Assembly: GCA_010671905.1 (NCBI GenBank)
Contig: JAAHII010000001.1
Location: 1,364,001-1,428,000, forward strand
DNA from: Leptolyngbya sp. SIOISBB
GTDB lineage: Bacteria > Cyanobacteriota > Cyanobacteriia > Phormidesmidales > Phormidesmidaceae
Direction of reading: 5' to 3'
DNA length: 64,000 bases
Shown here: positions 8,153 through 17,201 of the stretch, one piece after another
Position numbering within the stretch: the stretch's first letter is position 1
Layout: every line of letters begins with the position of its first letter
The notes under the pieces: generated by a model
What the model was told of the DNA's origin: nothing
Seen by the model: only the letters and a program-made list of their open reading frames with translations
Database searches by the model: none
Position numbers and translations under genes: made by a program

Positions 8153-10594
8153 CTAGCTGCGTAGAGCAACCTTAAACTGTTTCTCTAAAGCTGCCCGTAC
8201 TTTTTGATGCACAGGGTCCACGTCTTCATCCGTCAGAGTGCGATCCAACGCACGGTACACCAACCTAAAGGCCAAACTCCGCTGCCCATCAGGTACTGAT
8301 TCCCCTTGATACTCGTCAAACAAGGTGACTGAGTTCAGCAGTTTGCCTCCGGCTTTGGTCATCGCCTTGGCTAAATCAGCGACGGTAACGTCAGTTGAGG
8401 CATAAAAGGCGATATCGCGATCGCTGGCCGGGAAAGTCGAGTAAGACTGAAATTTCACCGCTTTGCGTCGTCCCGTAGCCAGGCAAGTCACCAGGGCCGA
8501 CCAATTCAGTTGAAAGATGTAGACCTCATCAGGCAAGTCTTGAGCTTGACACAGTTGTGGATGCAGTTGCCCAAAGGTACCTAACCGCAGGCGACCCCGT
8601 ACCCATAGGGAAGCCGTCCGGCCAGGGTGCAGGCGCTCATCTTCACTATCGGCCCGGTAGTCCACCGCCAGCCCTAACCGTTGGAAAATGGACTCCAGCA
8701 AGCCTTTGGCTTCAAACCAGGTGAGGGGTTGGGGGCGATCGCTACTCACCCATTTGCCCTGTCGGGCATCGCCGCCCAAAATGCCGCCGACCACTGCCGT
8801 TTCTTGGGTTTGACCTTCCACCAACTTGAAGATCCGGCCAATTTCAAACCCGTTTAAGGGGCCGTTGCCCTGTTCTAAGTTGAATCGATAGGCTTCAATC
8901 AACCCGTCGATCAGATCCATGCGGAGGGCAGAATACTCGGTGAATAAAGGATTGGCTAGCACTACCTGATCAGGTGAAACCGCCTTGGTCAAAGAGTAGT
9001 GAATCAGCTCAGTGAGCCCAGCGGCGCGACAGGTTTGCCGCAGTTTTTGCGACAACGCCGCTTCGGGCGACAGCTCGCCGCCCGCCGCCGCTTGGGGCAG
9101 GGTATTGGCAAAGTAGTTGTAGCCGTAAATGCGGGCAACCTCTTCGATGAGATCAATTTCGCGTTCTAAATCCCGATAGCGGAAAGCCGGAACCGTCACC
9201 GGCCAGACCTCATCGTTGCGATCTTCCACGGTGCATCCTAGGGTTTCGAGCACGCGCTTGATCTGAGCTGCCGGAATCGGCATGGGGCGATCGCCTAAGT
9301 TCGTCACGGGGCCAAGTACTGCATGAACTCGTGACAGGCGTAAATCGAGGGTCCGCGTGGGTGTAATTTCGCCGACCGGCGTCCGGTCGGTGACTTGAGA
9401 AACCACTTGAGCCGACGCCAGAGTTGTCATCAAGTGCACCGCGCGATCGCAAGCCAACCCCAATTCCGCCGGATTAACGCCGCGTTCATAGCGAGCCGAC
9501 GCTTCGGTGCGGAGCCCTTGACTGCGGGCCGACTTGCGAATCACGGCAGCGTCGAAATAAGCCGCTTCTAAAGTGACCGAGGTGGTACTGTCTGTGACTT
9601 CCGTGGCCTCGCCCCCAATGACCCCAGCGAGGGCAACGGGTTGGTCATCAGCGGTAATCACGAGGGATTCGGGTTTGAGCGATCGCTCCTGACTATCTAA
9701 GGTGACGAGTGCTTCTCCGGCCTGACCGTAGCGCACCCCGAGGGCGTAGGTGTCACTGTTGGCAGCGGTGGCCAGGCGCTGGTTGTCAAAGGCGTGTAAG
9801 GGTTGCCCCCATTCCAACAAGACATAGTTGGTAATATCCACCACGTTATTAATGGGGCGCGTGCCTGCTGCTTGTAACCGCTGCTGTAGCCAAGTTGGCG
9901 ACGGCCCAATTTTTACCCCGTCTAACACGGTGGCAATATAAATCGGGCAGGCTTTCTCATCCGTTAATTTAACCGCGATGCTGGATTGCGGCGTTTGTGG
10001 GGTGGGGGCCGGGGCGATGGGCATTTTCAGCTCCGCGCCCGTGATGGCAGCCACTTCACGAGCAATCCCCACCATGCTCAGGGCATCAGCTCGGTTGGCG
10101 GTGGAGGTGACATCTAGGACTGCATCATCCAGACCCAGCAGCGATCGCGCATCCGTCCCGACCTTTAAATCGGGTTCCGTGAAAATATGGATGCCTGCTG
10201 ACTCTTTGGCCAGTCCTAACTCAGCGAGGGAACAAATCATGCCCGCAGACAATACCCCTCTGACCTCTCGTGGCTTAATTTTTAAATCAGGAATCGGCAG
10301 ATATGTGCCCACTTTAGCCACCGGAACATAGGTGTCAGCCTGCACATTTGCTGCGCCACACACAATTGAGGACGGTTCATCAGCGCCAATATCGACGGTA
10401 CACAGGCTCAATTTGTTCGAGTTGGGATGTGGCTGTCGCTCTGTGACGTAACCCACGACCACGCCATCGGCCCATTGGGTGCGATCTTCGATATCTTCAA
10501 CTTCAAACCCCGCCATCGTCAGAGCGTCGGCTAGCGCTTCTGGCGATAAGGTGACCGCAACGAGTTCTTTTAGCCAATTCAGAGAAATCCGCAT
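8153..10594 (-). CDS. pheT: Phenylalanyl-tRNA synthetase beta subunit
   Basis: Beta chain of the (alpha-beta)2 PheRS that charges tRNA-Phe. The track starts at TTG 10627, but the conserved N-terminus [12 protein letters not shown] begins at ATG 10594, giving 813 residues, normal for the bacterial type. Domains in order: N-terminal tRNA-binding OB fold (about 40-150, [14 protein letters not shown]), B3/B4 editing domain (about 200-390, [17 protein letters not shown]), B5 domain (about 410-490), the catalytic-like core (about 490-690, RMDLIDGL) and the C-terminal ferredoxin-fold anticodon-binding domain ([14 protein letters not shown]). The alpha subunit gene is not adjacent, as is usual in cyanobacteria. 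Confidence 0.97.
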   Translation of the reverse strand: MRISLNWLKELVAVTLSPEALADALTMAGFEVEDIEDRTQWADGVVVGYVTERQPHPNSNKLSLCTVDIGADEPSSIVCGAANVQADTYVPVAKVGTYLPIPDLKIKPREVRGVLSAGMICSLAELGLAKESAGIHIFTEPDLKVGTDARSLLGLDDAVLDVTSTANRADALSMVGIAREVAAITGAELKMPIAPAPTPQTPQSSIAVKLTDEKACPIYIATVLDGVKIGPSPTWLQQRLQAAGTRPINNVVDITNYVLLEWGQPLHAFDNQRLATAANSDTYALGVRYGQAGEALVTLDSQERSLKPESLVITADDQPVALAGVIGGEATEVTDSTTSVTLEAAYFDAAVIRKSARSQGLRTEASARYERGVNPAELGLACDRAVHLMTTLASAQVVSQVTDRTPVGEITPTRTLDLRLSRVHAVLGPVTNLGDRPMPIPAAQIKRVLETLGCTVEDRNDEVWPVTVPAFRYRDLEREIDLIEEVARIYGYNYFANTLPQAAAGGELSPEAALSQKLRQTCRAAGLTELIHYSLTKAVSPDQVVLANPLFTEYSALRMDLIDGLIEAYRFNLEQGNGPLNGFEIGRIFKLVEGQTQETAVVGGILGGDARQGKWVSSDRPQPLTWFEAKGLLESIFQRLGLAVDYRADSEDERLHPGRTASLWVRGRLRLGTFGQLHPQLCQAQDLPDEVYIFQLNWSALVTCLATGRRKAVKFQSYSTFPASDRDIAFYASTDVTVADLAKAMTKAGGKLLNSVTLFDEYQGESVPDGQRSLAFRLVYRALDRTLTDEDVDPVHQKVRAALEKQFKVALRS

Positions 10595-11217
10595 CGATTC
10601 TTTCGATAATTTTTTGACAGCCAACAATGAGCGACCCTAGGGCGATCGCTCCCTCAGTCAGTCTACTCCAGGGATTGCCTCAAAACCCCTGCCCTCCTAT
10701 AAAAAAGCCGTGATTAGGGTGTAGTCGGCATGGCCAATCAGATTTCAACGTTCGAGCAGTTGCTGATTCGAGATTTCAGTCGTCTGCAGGGATGAAGGTA
10801 TGACTGCCATCGTGTGCTCAATGACTGGGTTAGGGGTCGACGTCAAACTCGCAGGGTAACTAGTTAAATCGACGCTGATCTCCGAGTTCGGTTTATCACT
10901 TAGAAAGATCAGTCAGATGCCGGATGACAAAGGGCCGAACGGTAGCTTTTAGAGGGTTTAAGCCGGCGCTTTAAAGCATTGGTATAAGAACTTTATCAGA
11001 ATCTTAAAAAGGGCATCAAACCCCTCTGGGAAGGTGGGAATAATTAGAGTAATGTGTCATCACTTACGCGAGCTGTCATGATTCAACGTCTGATCAGACG
11101 TATATAGCAATCGTATCGATAGTATGGAGTTAGGAGTAGGGCGTTTCTGCAAAGGGGTGTTCTATTACTACCGACTCCTCTACACATTGCAAGGGCAAAC
11201 ATCGTTTACTGGGTCGC
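10595..11217. other. Intergenic region between pheT and the kinase
   Basis: About 620 bases with no credible ORF. It separates divergent genes, so it must hold both promoters. I see no clear operator. One HIP1 site lies near 10642. Confidence 0.5.
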
Positions 11218-12808
11218 ATGAGCTACTGCACCAATCTAGACTGCCCAAAACCGAAAAACCCACCGCGTGTAACCCATTGCCAGACTTGCGGTTCGAAGTT
11301 GACTCTCCGCGATCGCTATCGGGCATTGAGAGCCTTGGGTCGAGGCGGCTTTGGCGCAACATTCCTAGCTCGGGATGAATCTTTACCCGGTCATCCCCCC
11401 TGTGTGATTAAGCAGCTGCGCCCCTCGGCTGATGCTCAGCATATCCTCGATATGGCTCGTGATTTATTCCAGCGAGAGGCCAAGATTCTCGGTAAAATCG
11501 GCAACCATCCACAATTGCCCAGACTGCTGGATTATTTTGAAACCAATAACGAGTTCTATCTGGTTCAAGAATTTATCAACGGCAAAACTCTGCAGCAGGA
11601 AGTCAAGCAGGGGGGGACCGTTTACGGAGGCTGGGGTGCGGCAGTTTTTGAGCGAGGCGCTGCCGCTGATTGAATACGTACACAAGAGCAAGATTATTCA
11701 CCGTGACGTTAAGCCCGCCAACCTCATTCGTCGGAACGAAGACAAGAAGCTGGTTTTGATCGATTTTGGTGCGGTTAAAGATAAAGTTGCCCCAGCCCAA
11801 GAAAGCTCTGACCAAACTGCCTTAACGGCTTATGCGATTGGCACTCCAGGGTATGCGCCGCCAGAACAAATGGCCATGCGTCCTGTCTATGCTAGTGACA
11901 TCTATGCGATCGGCGTGACCTGCATTTATTTGCTGACCGGCAAATCGCCCAAAGATTTAGATTATGACCCCACCACGGGGGAAATGATGTGGCGTAATTT
12001 GGTGCAGGTCAGCGATCATTTTGCTGGTGTGCTGCAGAAGATGCTGGAAATTTCCGTGCGCCATCGCTATCAGTCAGTGGAAAGCGTGTTGCGGGACCTT
12101 GACCTCGAACCCTATATGGACAGCCTGGCACAAAACCTGGCCTTTCCCAACAGCGATCGCGGAGATAGCCCAACTGGAGAACCGGGGAATTCGGACTATC
12201 ATAAGTTGCGTGGTCGCAGCCGCCGCGAGCCGTCTGAATCGCCCTCTTCACGCATGGCAGCTGCCATCCGAGCCCGGCGCGAACGGGCGAGTTCCCGCCC
12301 CGGTTCCAGCGAGCGCCAGGGCATGAATACTCGCAATAGTCGGATGACCACTGGCTCGCGCTCTGGGGGCAAGTCTAAGCTCAGTGCCGATGAACTCAAG
12401 CAGGCCTATGCTAAGGGCCGACGGGACTTTTCGCTACTGACTCTATTCTCCATTGACTTACAGAAGGTGGCCTTGACCGGTACCAACTTTGCCGAAGCCA
12501 AATTAAAAAAGGCAAACTTTCAAAATTCTGATCTAAGTGGCGTCAACTTTGGCCGGGCTGACTTGGCTCAAGCCTCGCTACGAGGCGCAAATTTAGGCCG
12601 CGCTTACTTCACCAATGCCAACTTAGAGAGGGCCGATTTGCGTGGAGCCAACCTGAATTACGCTACCCTTTCCAACGCCAACTTAAAGGGCGCAAATCTT
12701 TGTGGAGCAGATTTAACCGGGGCGCGAGTGAGCGACGATCAATTAGCGTTAGCTCGCACCAACTGGTCAACGGTGTATCCCAGCGGCAAACGGGGCCTGA
12801 TGCGCTAA
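11218..12808 (+). CDS. SpkB-like serine/threonine protein kinase with pentapeptide repeats, frameshifted at a G7 tract
   Basis: Two overlapping ORFs form one kinase. The N-terminus has a Cys cluster (C-x4-C-x11-C-x2-C, residues about 4-24), as in SpkB of Synechocystis. The kinase domain follows: glycine loop GRGGFGATF, lysine CVIKQL, catalytic HRDVKPAN, metal-binding DFG (LIDFGAVK) and GTPGYAPPEQ. A Ser/Arg-rich linker (about 300-390) leads to a C-terminal run of A(D/N)LxxA pentapeptides. The first frame fails in CAGGGGGGG (11610-11617). With six Gs it reads VKQGGPFTEAGVRQFL and continues in the second frame, giving about 529 residues. It phosphorylates unknown targets in the cytoplasm. The lesion is a homopolymer indel: sequencing error or phase variation. 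Confidence 0.88.
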
Positions 12809-12942
12809 GGGCTCATTGACGATTGTTCCTTGAACACGAGCTGAGCATACTGCGTTTTCAGACAACGGATGCTAGTGCTAAATTTTCGGGTTAGCTCTTT
12901 TCAGAAGTCGTAATTGGCAAGCACTTTAAAAACTGCCTACCC

Positions 12943-12951
12943 TAATCTTTA
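12943..12951. repeat. Left copy of 9-bp IS target-site duplication
   Basis: TAATCTTTA, repeated exactly at 14509-14517 on the other side of the IS. The last base may instead belong to the terminal repeat, giving a 7-bp duplication AATCTTT. Confidence 0.8.
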
Positions 12952-14509
12952 CTGGACAGTCATAAGTTTGTGTTGTGTTTGTCGACCAAAGCTAAAGCTG
13001 CAATGACGGCCGAGCTACTGCTTTTGGGGGCCGCGTTTTTATCTGCGAGTAATTTAGTCAAAAGTAGAGACTGTCTGCTTTCAGCTAAATTACTGGCGAG
13101 TTGATGTTGGAGAGAGAGTCGAACAATTTGCTCGCTGGGATAGCCGTGGCTGGGTAATGTCCGGAACCATCTGGGAAAGTGTGTCCAAACGCTCTGAGGC
13201 ATTTCGAGGGCCAGGACTTGGAGCACGCCGAAGGCCATCGCGTTGAGGTGGAGGAAGCGTTCAAAGGCTTCAACCTTCCGGGTGACTTGGTGTCGAAACG
13301 ATTCATCGTGGTCACCCAAGGATAAGTTTTGGGGCCAGAGACCGGTTGAGTCCATGGCTTTGAGCCAGAAGCGATAGCCAAATCCTCCCAACAGATGCAC
13401 CAACGTTCGGAAGCTCAGGTCGATTTTGAAGCGCCAGCCATAGGCTTCAATGACCTCGGTGGCTGGCAGGGTGACATCACTAGCGAGCAAGATGATGGGC
13501 TTCCCCCCCTGGCAGTTGAGTCAACACAAACAAGACCGGCTCATCAGGACTATCCCAATAGAGCTCAAAGCACTGGTAGCAGACCCTGACGTATCGACCA
13601 TAAAGCCAGAGCGAGGCGTGTGCGTAATCTTCCAGAGGCAAAAACAACTCTCGCAATCTCACCTCAGAGCCCCATTGGCGCGGTCGTCCCGGTCCCCGAC
13701 GACCGGGTAGAGGGAGAAAAAGGGCGCATGAGCCACTGTCGAAATGCGTACCCGTGTGATTAAGTGCAAGCCATGCTGCCGAAAGGGTTTTAAGACCTTG
13801 CCAGAGGCATAGTAGGCATCCAAAATTACCGTACTGCCGCGTTCCATGAACGCGATACACAAGGCTGCCATCTTCTCTACGAGACTGAGTTGAGCCTCCC
13901 CCTCAGGCGGTTCAAGGCCATCGTGAAGCTTGAGCACTATCGGGGTGGCAAACAGAGCGGGGCCGCTCCCCTAACAGCAGACCTAACGCACTGAAGTAGT
14001 GCCCCCGAATCCATTCCGGCTTACTGACATCGGCCGATTCCTGATGCAGCTTTTTTCACCCCAGGCATCTGGCGACCTTCTTTGCTCACTTTGAACCCAT
14101 CGCCCACATAGACCCGCTGCCCTTGTAATCGGCAACACTGGGGGTGTTCTTGCAACCACCGTCCCCAGTGGCGGCACAGCTCATCAACCCTGAAGGCCCG
14201 GCTATGGAACCAATGCAGCGCCTGAGCATAGACGCTTTCGCTGAGACCTAACGCGTTCACGTAACGGGTGATAGTGGCAGGCTGAGGATTCAATAGAATT
14301 CCCCACATCAAGCGCACAAACCAGTCGAAAGTCGCTTCACGTCCGAAGACGGGGCGCAACTGCTGCAGGATTTGCTCCCAACGCTGGCATAACTCCATAA
14401 TGAATTTGGCTGATTGTGGTTATTTCAGCCAGTCTCGAACATTTCTGCCTGGAATGTTCTTTTTCTAGGGGCATACCTGATTCGCAAAAAGAACTTCGCA
14501 CTGTCCAGT
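12951..14509 (-). mobile_element. Insertion sequence of about 1.56 kb, DDE transposase type
   Basis: Bounded by the perfect terminal inverted repeat ACTGGACAGT / ACTGTCCAGT (further partial match AAGTT inside) and by a direct target duplication (AATCTTT or TAATCTTTA). The exact duplication means a recent single insertion. One transposase gene on the minus strand fills it, in pieces. A hairpin GAACATT/AATGTTC (14437-14459) lies between the transposase start and the right end. The 9-bp duplication and DDE layout fit the IS4-like superfamily, but I do not assign the family. Confidence 0.88.
12960..14398 (-). pseudogene. DDE transposase, split by four homopolymer indels
   Basis: ORFs 14021-14398, 13659-13937, 13480-13860 and 12960-13490 are consecutive pieces of one transposase of roughly 478 residues. 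Catalytic candidates: first Asp in VGDGFKVSKEG, second Asp in VILDAYYASG, and the terminal Y-x-RF-x-I-(D/E)-x-x-FRTL block, here YGWRFKIDLSFRTL. Removing one A from GTGAAAAAAGC restores KKLHQES near 14055. Removing one G from TTAGGGGAGC restores LLLGSGPALF near 13975. A missing T in CCCTTTTTC explains the shift near 13730. One surplus G in CCAGGGGGGG restores GGKPIILLASD near 13505. As the IS ends are pristine, these four indels are suspicious as sequence errors. Confidence 0.85.
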
Positions 14510-14517
14510 AATCTTTA
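14509..14517. repeat. Right copy of 9-bp IS target-site duplication
   Basis: TAATCTTTA, identical to 12943-12951. Confidence 0.8.
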
Positions 14518-14812
14518 GTCTTGACGCTGCACTAGTTTGGGCAAAAACGGTATGCTTCCTCTATTTTCAAGTGTACCACCGGTGCTTGAAAACGCTCGTC
14601 GGTGAGTACTTCCGATTCTCTAGAGAGCAGCAGGCAAACTCACAATCAAGGCGCCATCCGATCTTTTGATGCGGCGGGAAATGACTGCTGAGGGGATGAA
14701 TTTCAAAGCTTCATGTGTATTTTCCCCATCAGCCCGAAGTCTGAGCCAGTATATAAAGTACAGAAGAACCACTAAGAGACAACAGCGCTGCGATCGCAAC
14801 GGGTAATCTGCC
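14510..14812. other. Intergenic region upstream of the NfeD/SPFH pair
   Basis: No gene supported; the minus ORF 14620-14964 overlaps the nfeD-like gene antisense and is a shadow. It should hold the promoter of the nfeD-like/SPFH unit. Confidence 0.5.
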
Positions 14813-15268
14813 ATGAATTTCCCAGACTTATTAAGTTCAACTGTCGGGGCCACCCCTTGGTTGATCGGTAGCTGTCTGTTGCTGGCGCTGAGTATGTTGA
14901 TTCCTGACCCGGCGACGACTGCGTTGGGACTAGCGGGTCTGGTAACGGCGATCGTGGCTCTCAAAATTGCCTCGCTGCCAATTCAACTGCTGATTTGGGG
15001 TGTCTTAGCCGCAACTTTTACGCTGATGATGAGGGCATTGTTGCCCCAAGAGTCCAAGGAGTTGGAGGCGGCCCATACGGCCCGCGTGTGCGAGGCGATC
15101 GCGCCCGGTGAGCTAGGCCGTGTGCATTATGAAGGGGCGCTCTGGCATGCCCGCTGCCAAATCAGCGATGTGGAGATCGCTCCCAATACGCAAGTGGCGG
15201 TGATCGATCGCGAAGGTAACACGTTAATTGTGATGCCGATACCGTCATCCCGTTCCACAACTAGTTAA
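14813..15268 (+). CDS. NfeD-like membrane protein
   Basis: A 151-residue protein with three or four hydrophobic helices (residues about 15-80) followed by a small C-terminal beta barrel of the NfeD OB-fold type: GELGRVHYEGALWHARC, then VAVIDREGNTLIV. NfeD-like proteins pair with SPFH/stomatin-type proteins in membrane microdomains, and the next gene, 51 bases on, is exactly such a partner. The two probably form an operon. This is the short NfeD form without the ClpP-like protease part. Confidence 0.88.
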   Translation: MNFPDLLSSTVGATPWLIGSCLLLALSMLIPDPATTALGLAGLVTAIVALKIASLPIQLLIWGVLAATFTLMMRALLPQESKELEAAHTARVCEAIAPGELGRVHYEGALWHARCQISDVEIAPNTQVAVIDREGNTLIVMPIPSSRSTTS

Positions 15269-15304
15269 AAGGATTACACTGACGATGATTCTGTCCGCCT
15301 CCCA

Positions 15305-15310
15305 AGGAGC
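15305..15310 (+). promoter_or_regulatory. Ribosome binding site deciding the SPFH start
   Basis: AAGGAG is nine bases before ATG 15320 but only one base before GTG 15311, so ATG is preferred. Confidence 0.7.
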
Positions 15311-15319
15311 GTGCGCTTA

Positions 15320-16183
15320 ATGGGTCCCTCAATTTTTGCGATTTTGGCGCTGATCGTCATTGGCTACACCGTCGGCTCCGTGCGGATTGTGAACCAGGGC
15401 AACCAGGCCTTGGTAGAGCGACTGGGACGCTATCACCGCAAGTTGCGCCCGGGCCTGAATTTTATCGTGCCGTTCTTAGACACCATCGTCTGGGAAGAAA
15501 GCATTCGCGAACGGTTGCTGGACGTACCGCCTCAGTCGGCGATTACCCGCGATAACGTCTCGCTGGATGTGGACGCTGTCGTCTATTGGAAGGTTTTGGA
15601 TCTAGAGCGCACCTATTACGAAATTGAGAATATTCAAGACGCCATTCGCGAATTGGTGATCACAACCTTGCGATCGGAAATCGGCAAAATGCCCTTCGAA
15701 GATACGTTTTCTTCACGGGATGAACTGAATCAGGCGTTGCTCGATCAACTGGATGAAGCGACGGAACCCTGGGGGGTCAAAGTCACGCGGGTGGAGGTGC
15801 AGAGTATCAACCCACCGCAGTCGGTGTTGGATTCGATGCAGCAACAGCAAGCCGCCGAACTCAAACGCCGCGCCACCGTCCTCGAAGCAGAAGGTGAGCA
15901 ACAGGCTTCGATTAAGCGGGCGCAAGGCACCGTGCAATCGATTGAGTTGCTATCACAAGCCCTCAAAGAACGCCCGGACGCCCGCGAAATCCTGAACTTT
16001 TTGATCGCGCAGCAATATGTTGAGGCCAACCAGAAACTGGGTGAAAGCAACAACTCTAAAGTGCTATTCATGGATCCTAAGTTCCTTTCAGAGGGCTTGG
16101 TTGATTTAATCAATGCACCGACCACGCCAGAAAACAACGAGCCTCTACCCAAGCCGCCTAATCGCTCTCCCCGCAGTCGGTAA
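15320..16183 (+). CDS. SPFH/Band 7 (stomatin/paraslipin-type) membrane protein
   Basis: Single N-terminal membrane helix followed by the SPFH domain: VRIVNQGNQALVERLGRYHRKLRPGLNF, a beta-rich region to about residue 150, then a Glu/Ala/Gln coiled coil (QQQQAAELKRRATVLEAEGEQQ) and a C-terminal helix. This is the paraslipin/QmcA class that oligomerises as a cage on the membrane and assists membrane proteases. The track uses GTG 15311, only one base from AAGGAG (15305-15310). ATG 15320, ten bases away from that site, is the better start, giving 287 residues. Follows the nfeD-like gene in the same direction. Confidence 0.92.
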   Translation: MGPSIFAILALIVIGYTVGSVRIVNQGNQALVERLGRYHRKLRPGLNFIVPFLDTIVWEESIRERLLDVPPQSAITRDNVSLDVDAVVYWKVLDLERTYYEIENIQDAIRELVITTLRSEIGKMPFEDTFSSRDELNQALLDQLDEATEPWGVKVTRVEVQSINPPQSVLDSMQQQQAAELKRRATVLEAEGEQQASIKRAQGTVQSIELLSQALKERPDAREILNFLIAQQYVEANQKLGESNNSKVLFMDPKFLSEGLVDLINAPTTPENNEPLPKPPNRSPRSR

Positions 16184-16333
16184 TCGGTGAACAACTAAGA
16201 CACTGAGCACAAAACTAAAGCATCCAATCCCTGAAGCCTCCATGTCTACCAAGCGGTACATAGGTTAGAGCACTCTCGATCGTTGTAATTGTCGGCATTG
16301 CTGAATCGAAGTATGAATCCGGTGTTTGAGGCC

Positions 16334-16350
16334 GCGGGCAAGATGCCCGC
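16334..16350. repeat. Palindromic REP-like element
   Basis: Seven-bp perfect stem GCGGGCA/TGCCCGC with a three-base loop. Confidence 0.55.
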
Positions 16351-16449
16351 TCTCCGCTATTGATGGTGAGTTAACTCGTGTCATTCTTCTTTTCAGCGAT
16401 TCAATTCATATCTAAAATCAGCAACGCCGTAATTGTCATCTGACAAGCC

Positions 16450-16490
16450 TTTCAATTCCGCATTCCGACCTCCGCATTCCGCATTCTGCT
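16450..16490. repeat. Dispersed CCGCATTC-type repeat, copy B
   Basis: Matches 1508-1550 nearly base for base (TTTCAA-TTCCGCATTCCG-ACCTCCGC-ATTCCGCATTCTGCT). Confidence 0.7.
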
Positions 16491-16529
16491 ATAGCTGAGG
16501 CTAATTGCCTTTGTAGGGAGCTAACACTG

Positions 16530-17057
16530 ATGCCATTTACTGCTGGCGATCGCCCTTCAACAACGGGGGATGTGAACCCTAATCTAAAGCAAGTCGTTGG
16601 CCATTTGCGCCGAGCGAATGCCATCGCCCAACAGGCAATCCAGTCAGGTAATCACCCGTTTGGGGCGATCTTAGTCGCTCCTGATCACCAAACTGTTCTA
16701 CTAGAGCAGGGCAATATCGACACCGTCAATCACGCCGAAGCTACGTTAGCGAGAACCGCCCATCAGCGCTTTACGCCAGACTATTTGTGGGATTGCACCC
16801 TCTACACCACTGTGGAACCGTGTGTCATGTGTGCAGGCACTCAATATTGGGCCAATATTGGCCGACTGGTCTATGGGGTGGCTGAAACCCAGCTCTTAGC
16901 GCTGACGGGTAACCATGGCGCCAACCCGACGCTGAATATACCTTGTCGATATGTGTTTGACCGTGGCCAAAAGCCGATTCAGGTTTGGGGACCCATTCCA
17001 GAAGTTGAAGCCGAGATCATCCAGTTACAACAAGGTTTTTGGCAGCCCAGCTCCTGA
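16530..17057 (+). CDS. Nucleoside deaminase (cytidine/guanine deaminase family)
   Basis: Zinc-dependent deaminase of 175 residues. The two zinc motifs are complete: NHAEATL (His ligand and catalytic Glu) and PCVMCAGTQYWANIGRLVYG (two Cys ligands). The second half, with GANPTLNIP, resembles guanine deaminases and TadA relatives, so the substrate could be guanine, a nucleoside or a tRNA base. A 20-residue N-terminal extension precedes the domain. The start is ATG 16530 with TAGGGAG upstream. It stands alone. Confidence 0.88.
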   Translation: MPFTAGDRPSTTGDVNPNLKQVVGHLRRANAIAQQAIQSGNHPFGAILVAPDHQTVLLEQGNIDTVNHAEATLARTAHQRFTPDYLWDCTLYTTVEPCVMCAGTQYWANIGRLVYGVAETQLLALTGNHGANPTLNIPCRYVFDRGQKPIQVWGPIPEVEAEIIQLQQGFWQPSS

Positions 17058-17201
17058 ATTTAACCGAGAACTCCCATACTCAATCAAGCTGGCTGCAGCC
17101 GTCCGTTGGACTCTGCCAGAAATCCGTGGGGTTCTTCGCAGGGACTCAAAATTGCCCTAAGCAACATGTTGGTAACCCGGACAATTGATTCCTCACTCTG
17201 C

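Larger units (their letters stand above)
16184..16529. other. Intergenic region with REP-like hairpin and dispersed repeat
   Basis: Contains GCGGGCA-AGA-TGCCCGC (16334-16350), a hairpin often seen as a repeated element in cyanobacteria, and copy B of the CCGCATTC-type repeat. No gene; the minus ORF 16436-16624 is made from the repeat. Confidence 0.6.

Noticed and set aside
14620-14964. 114-residue minus-strand ORF
   Set aside because: Overlaps the nfeD-like gene antisense; no recognisable domain.
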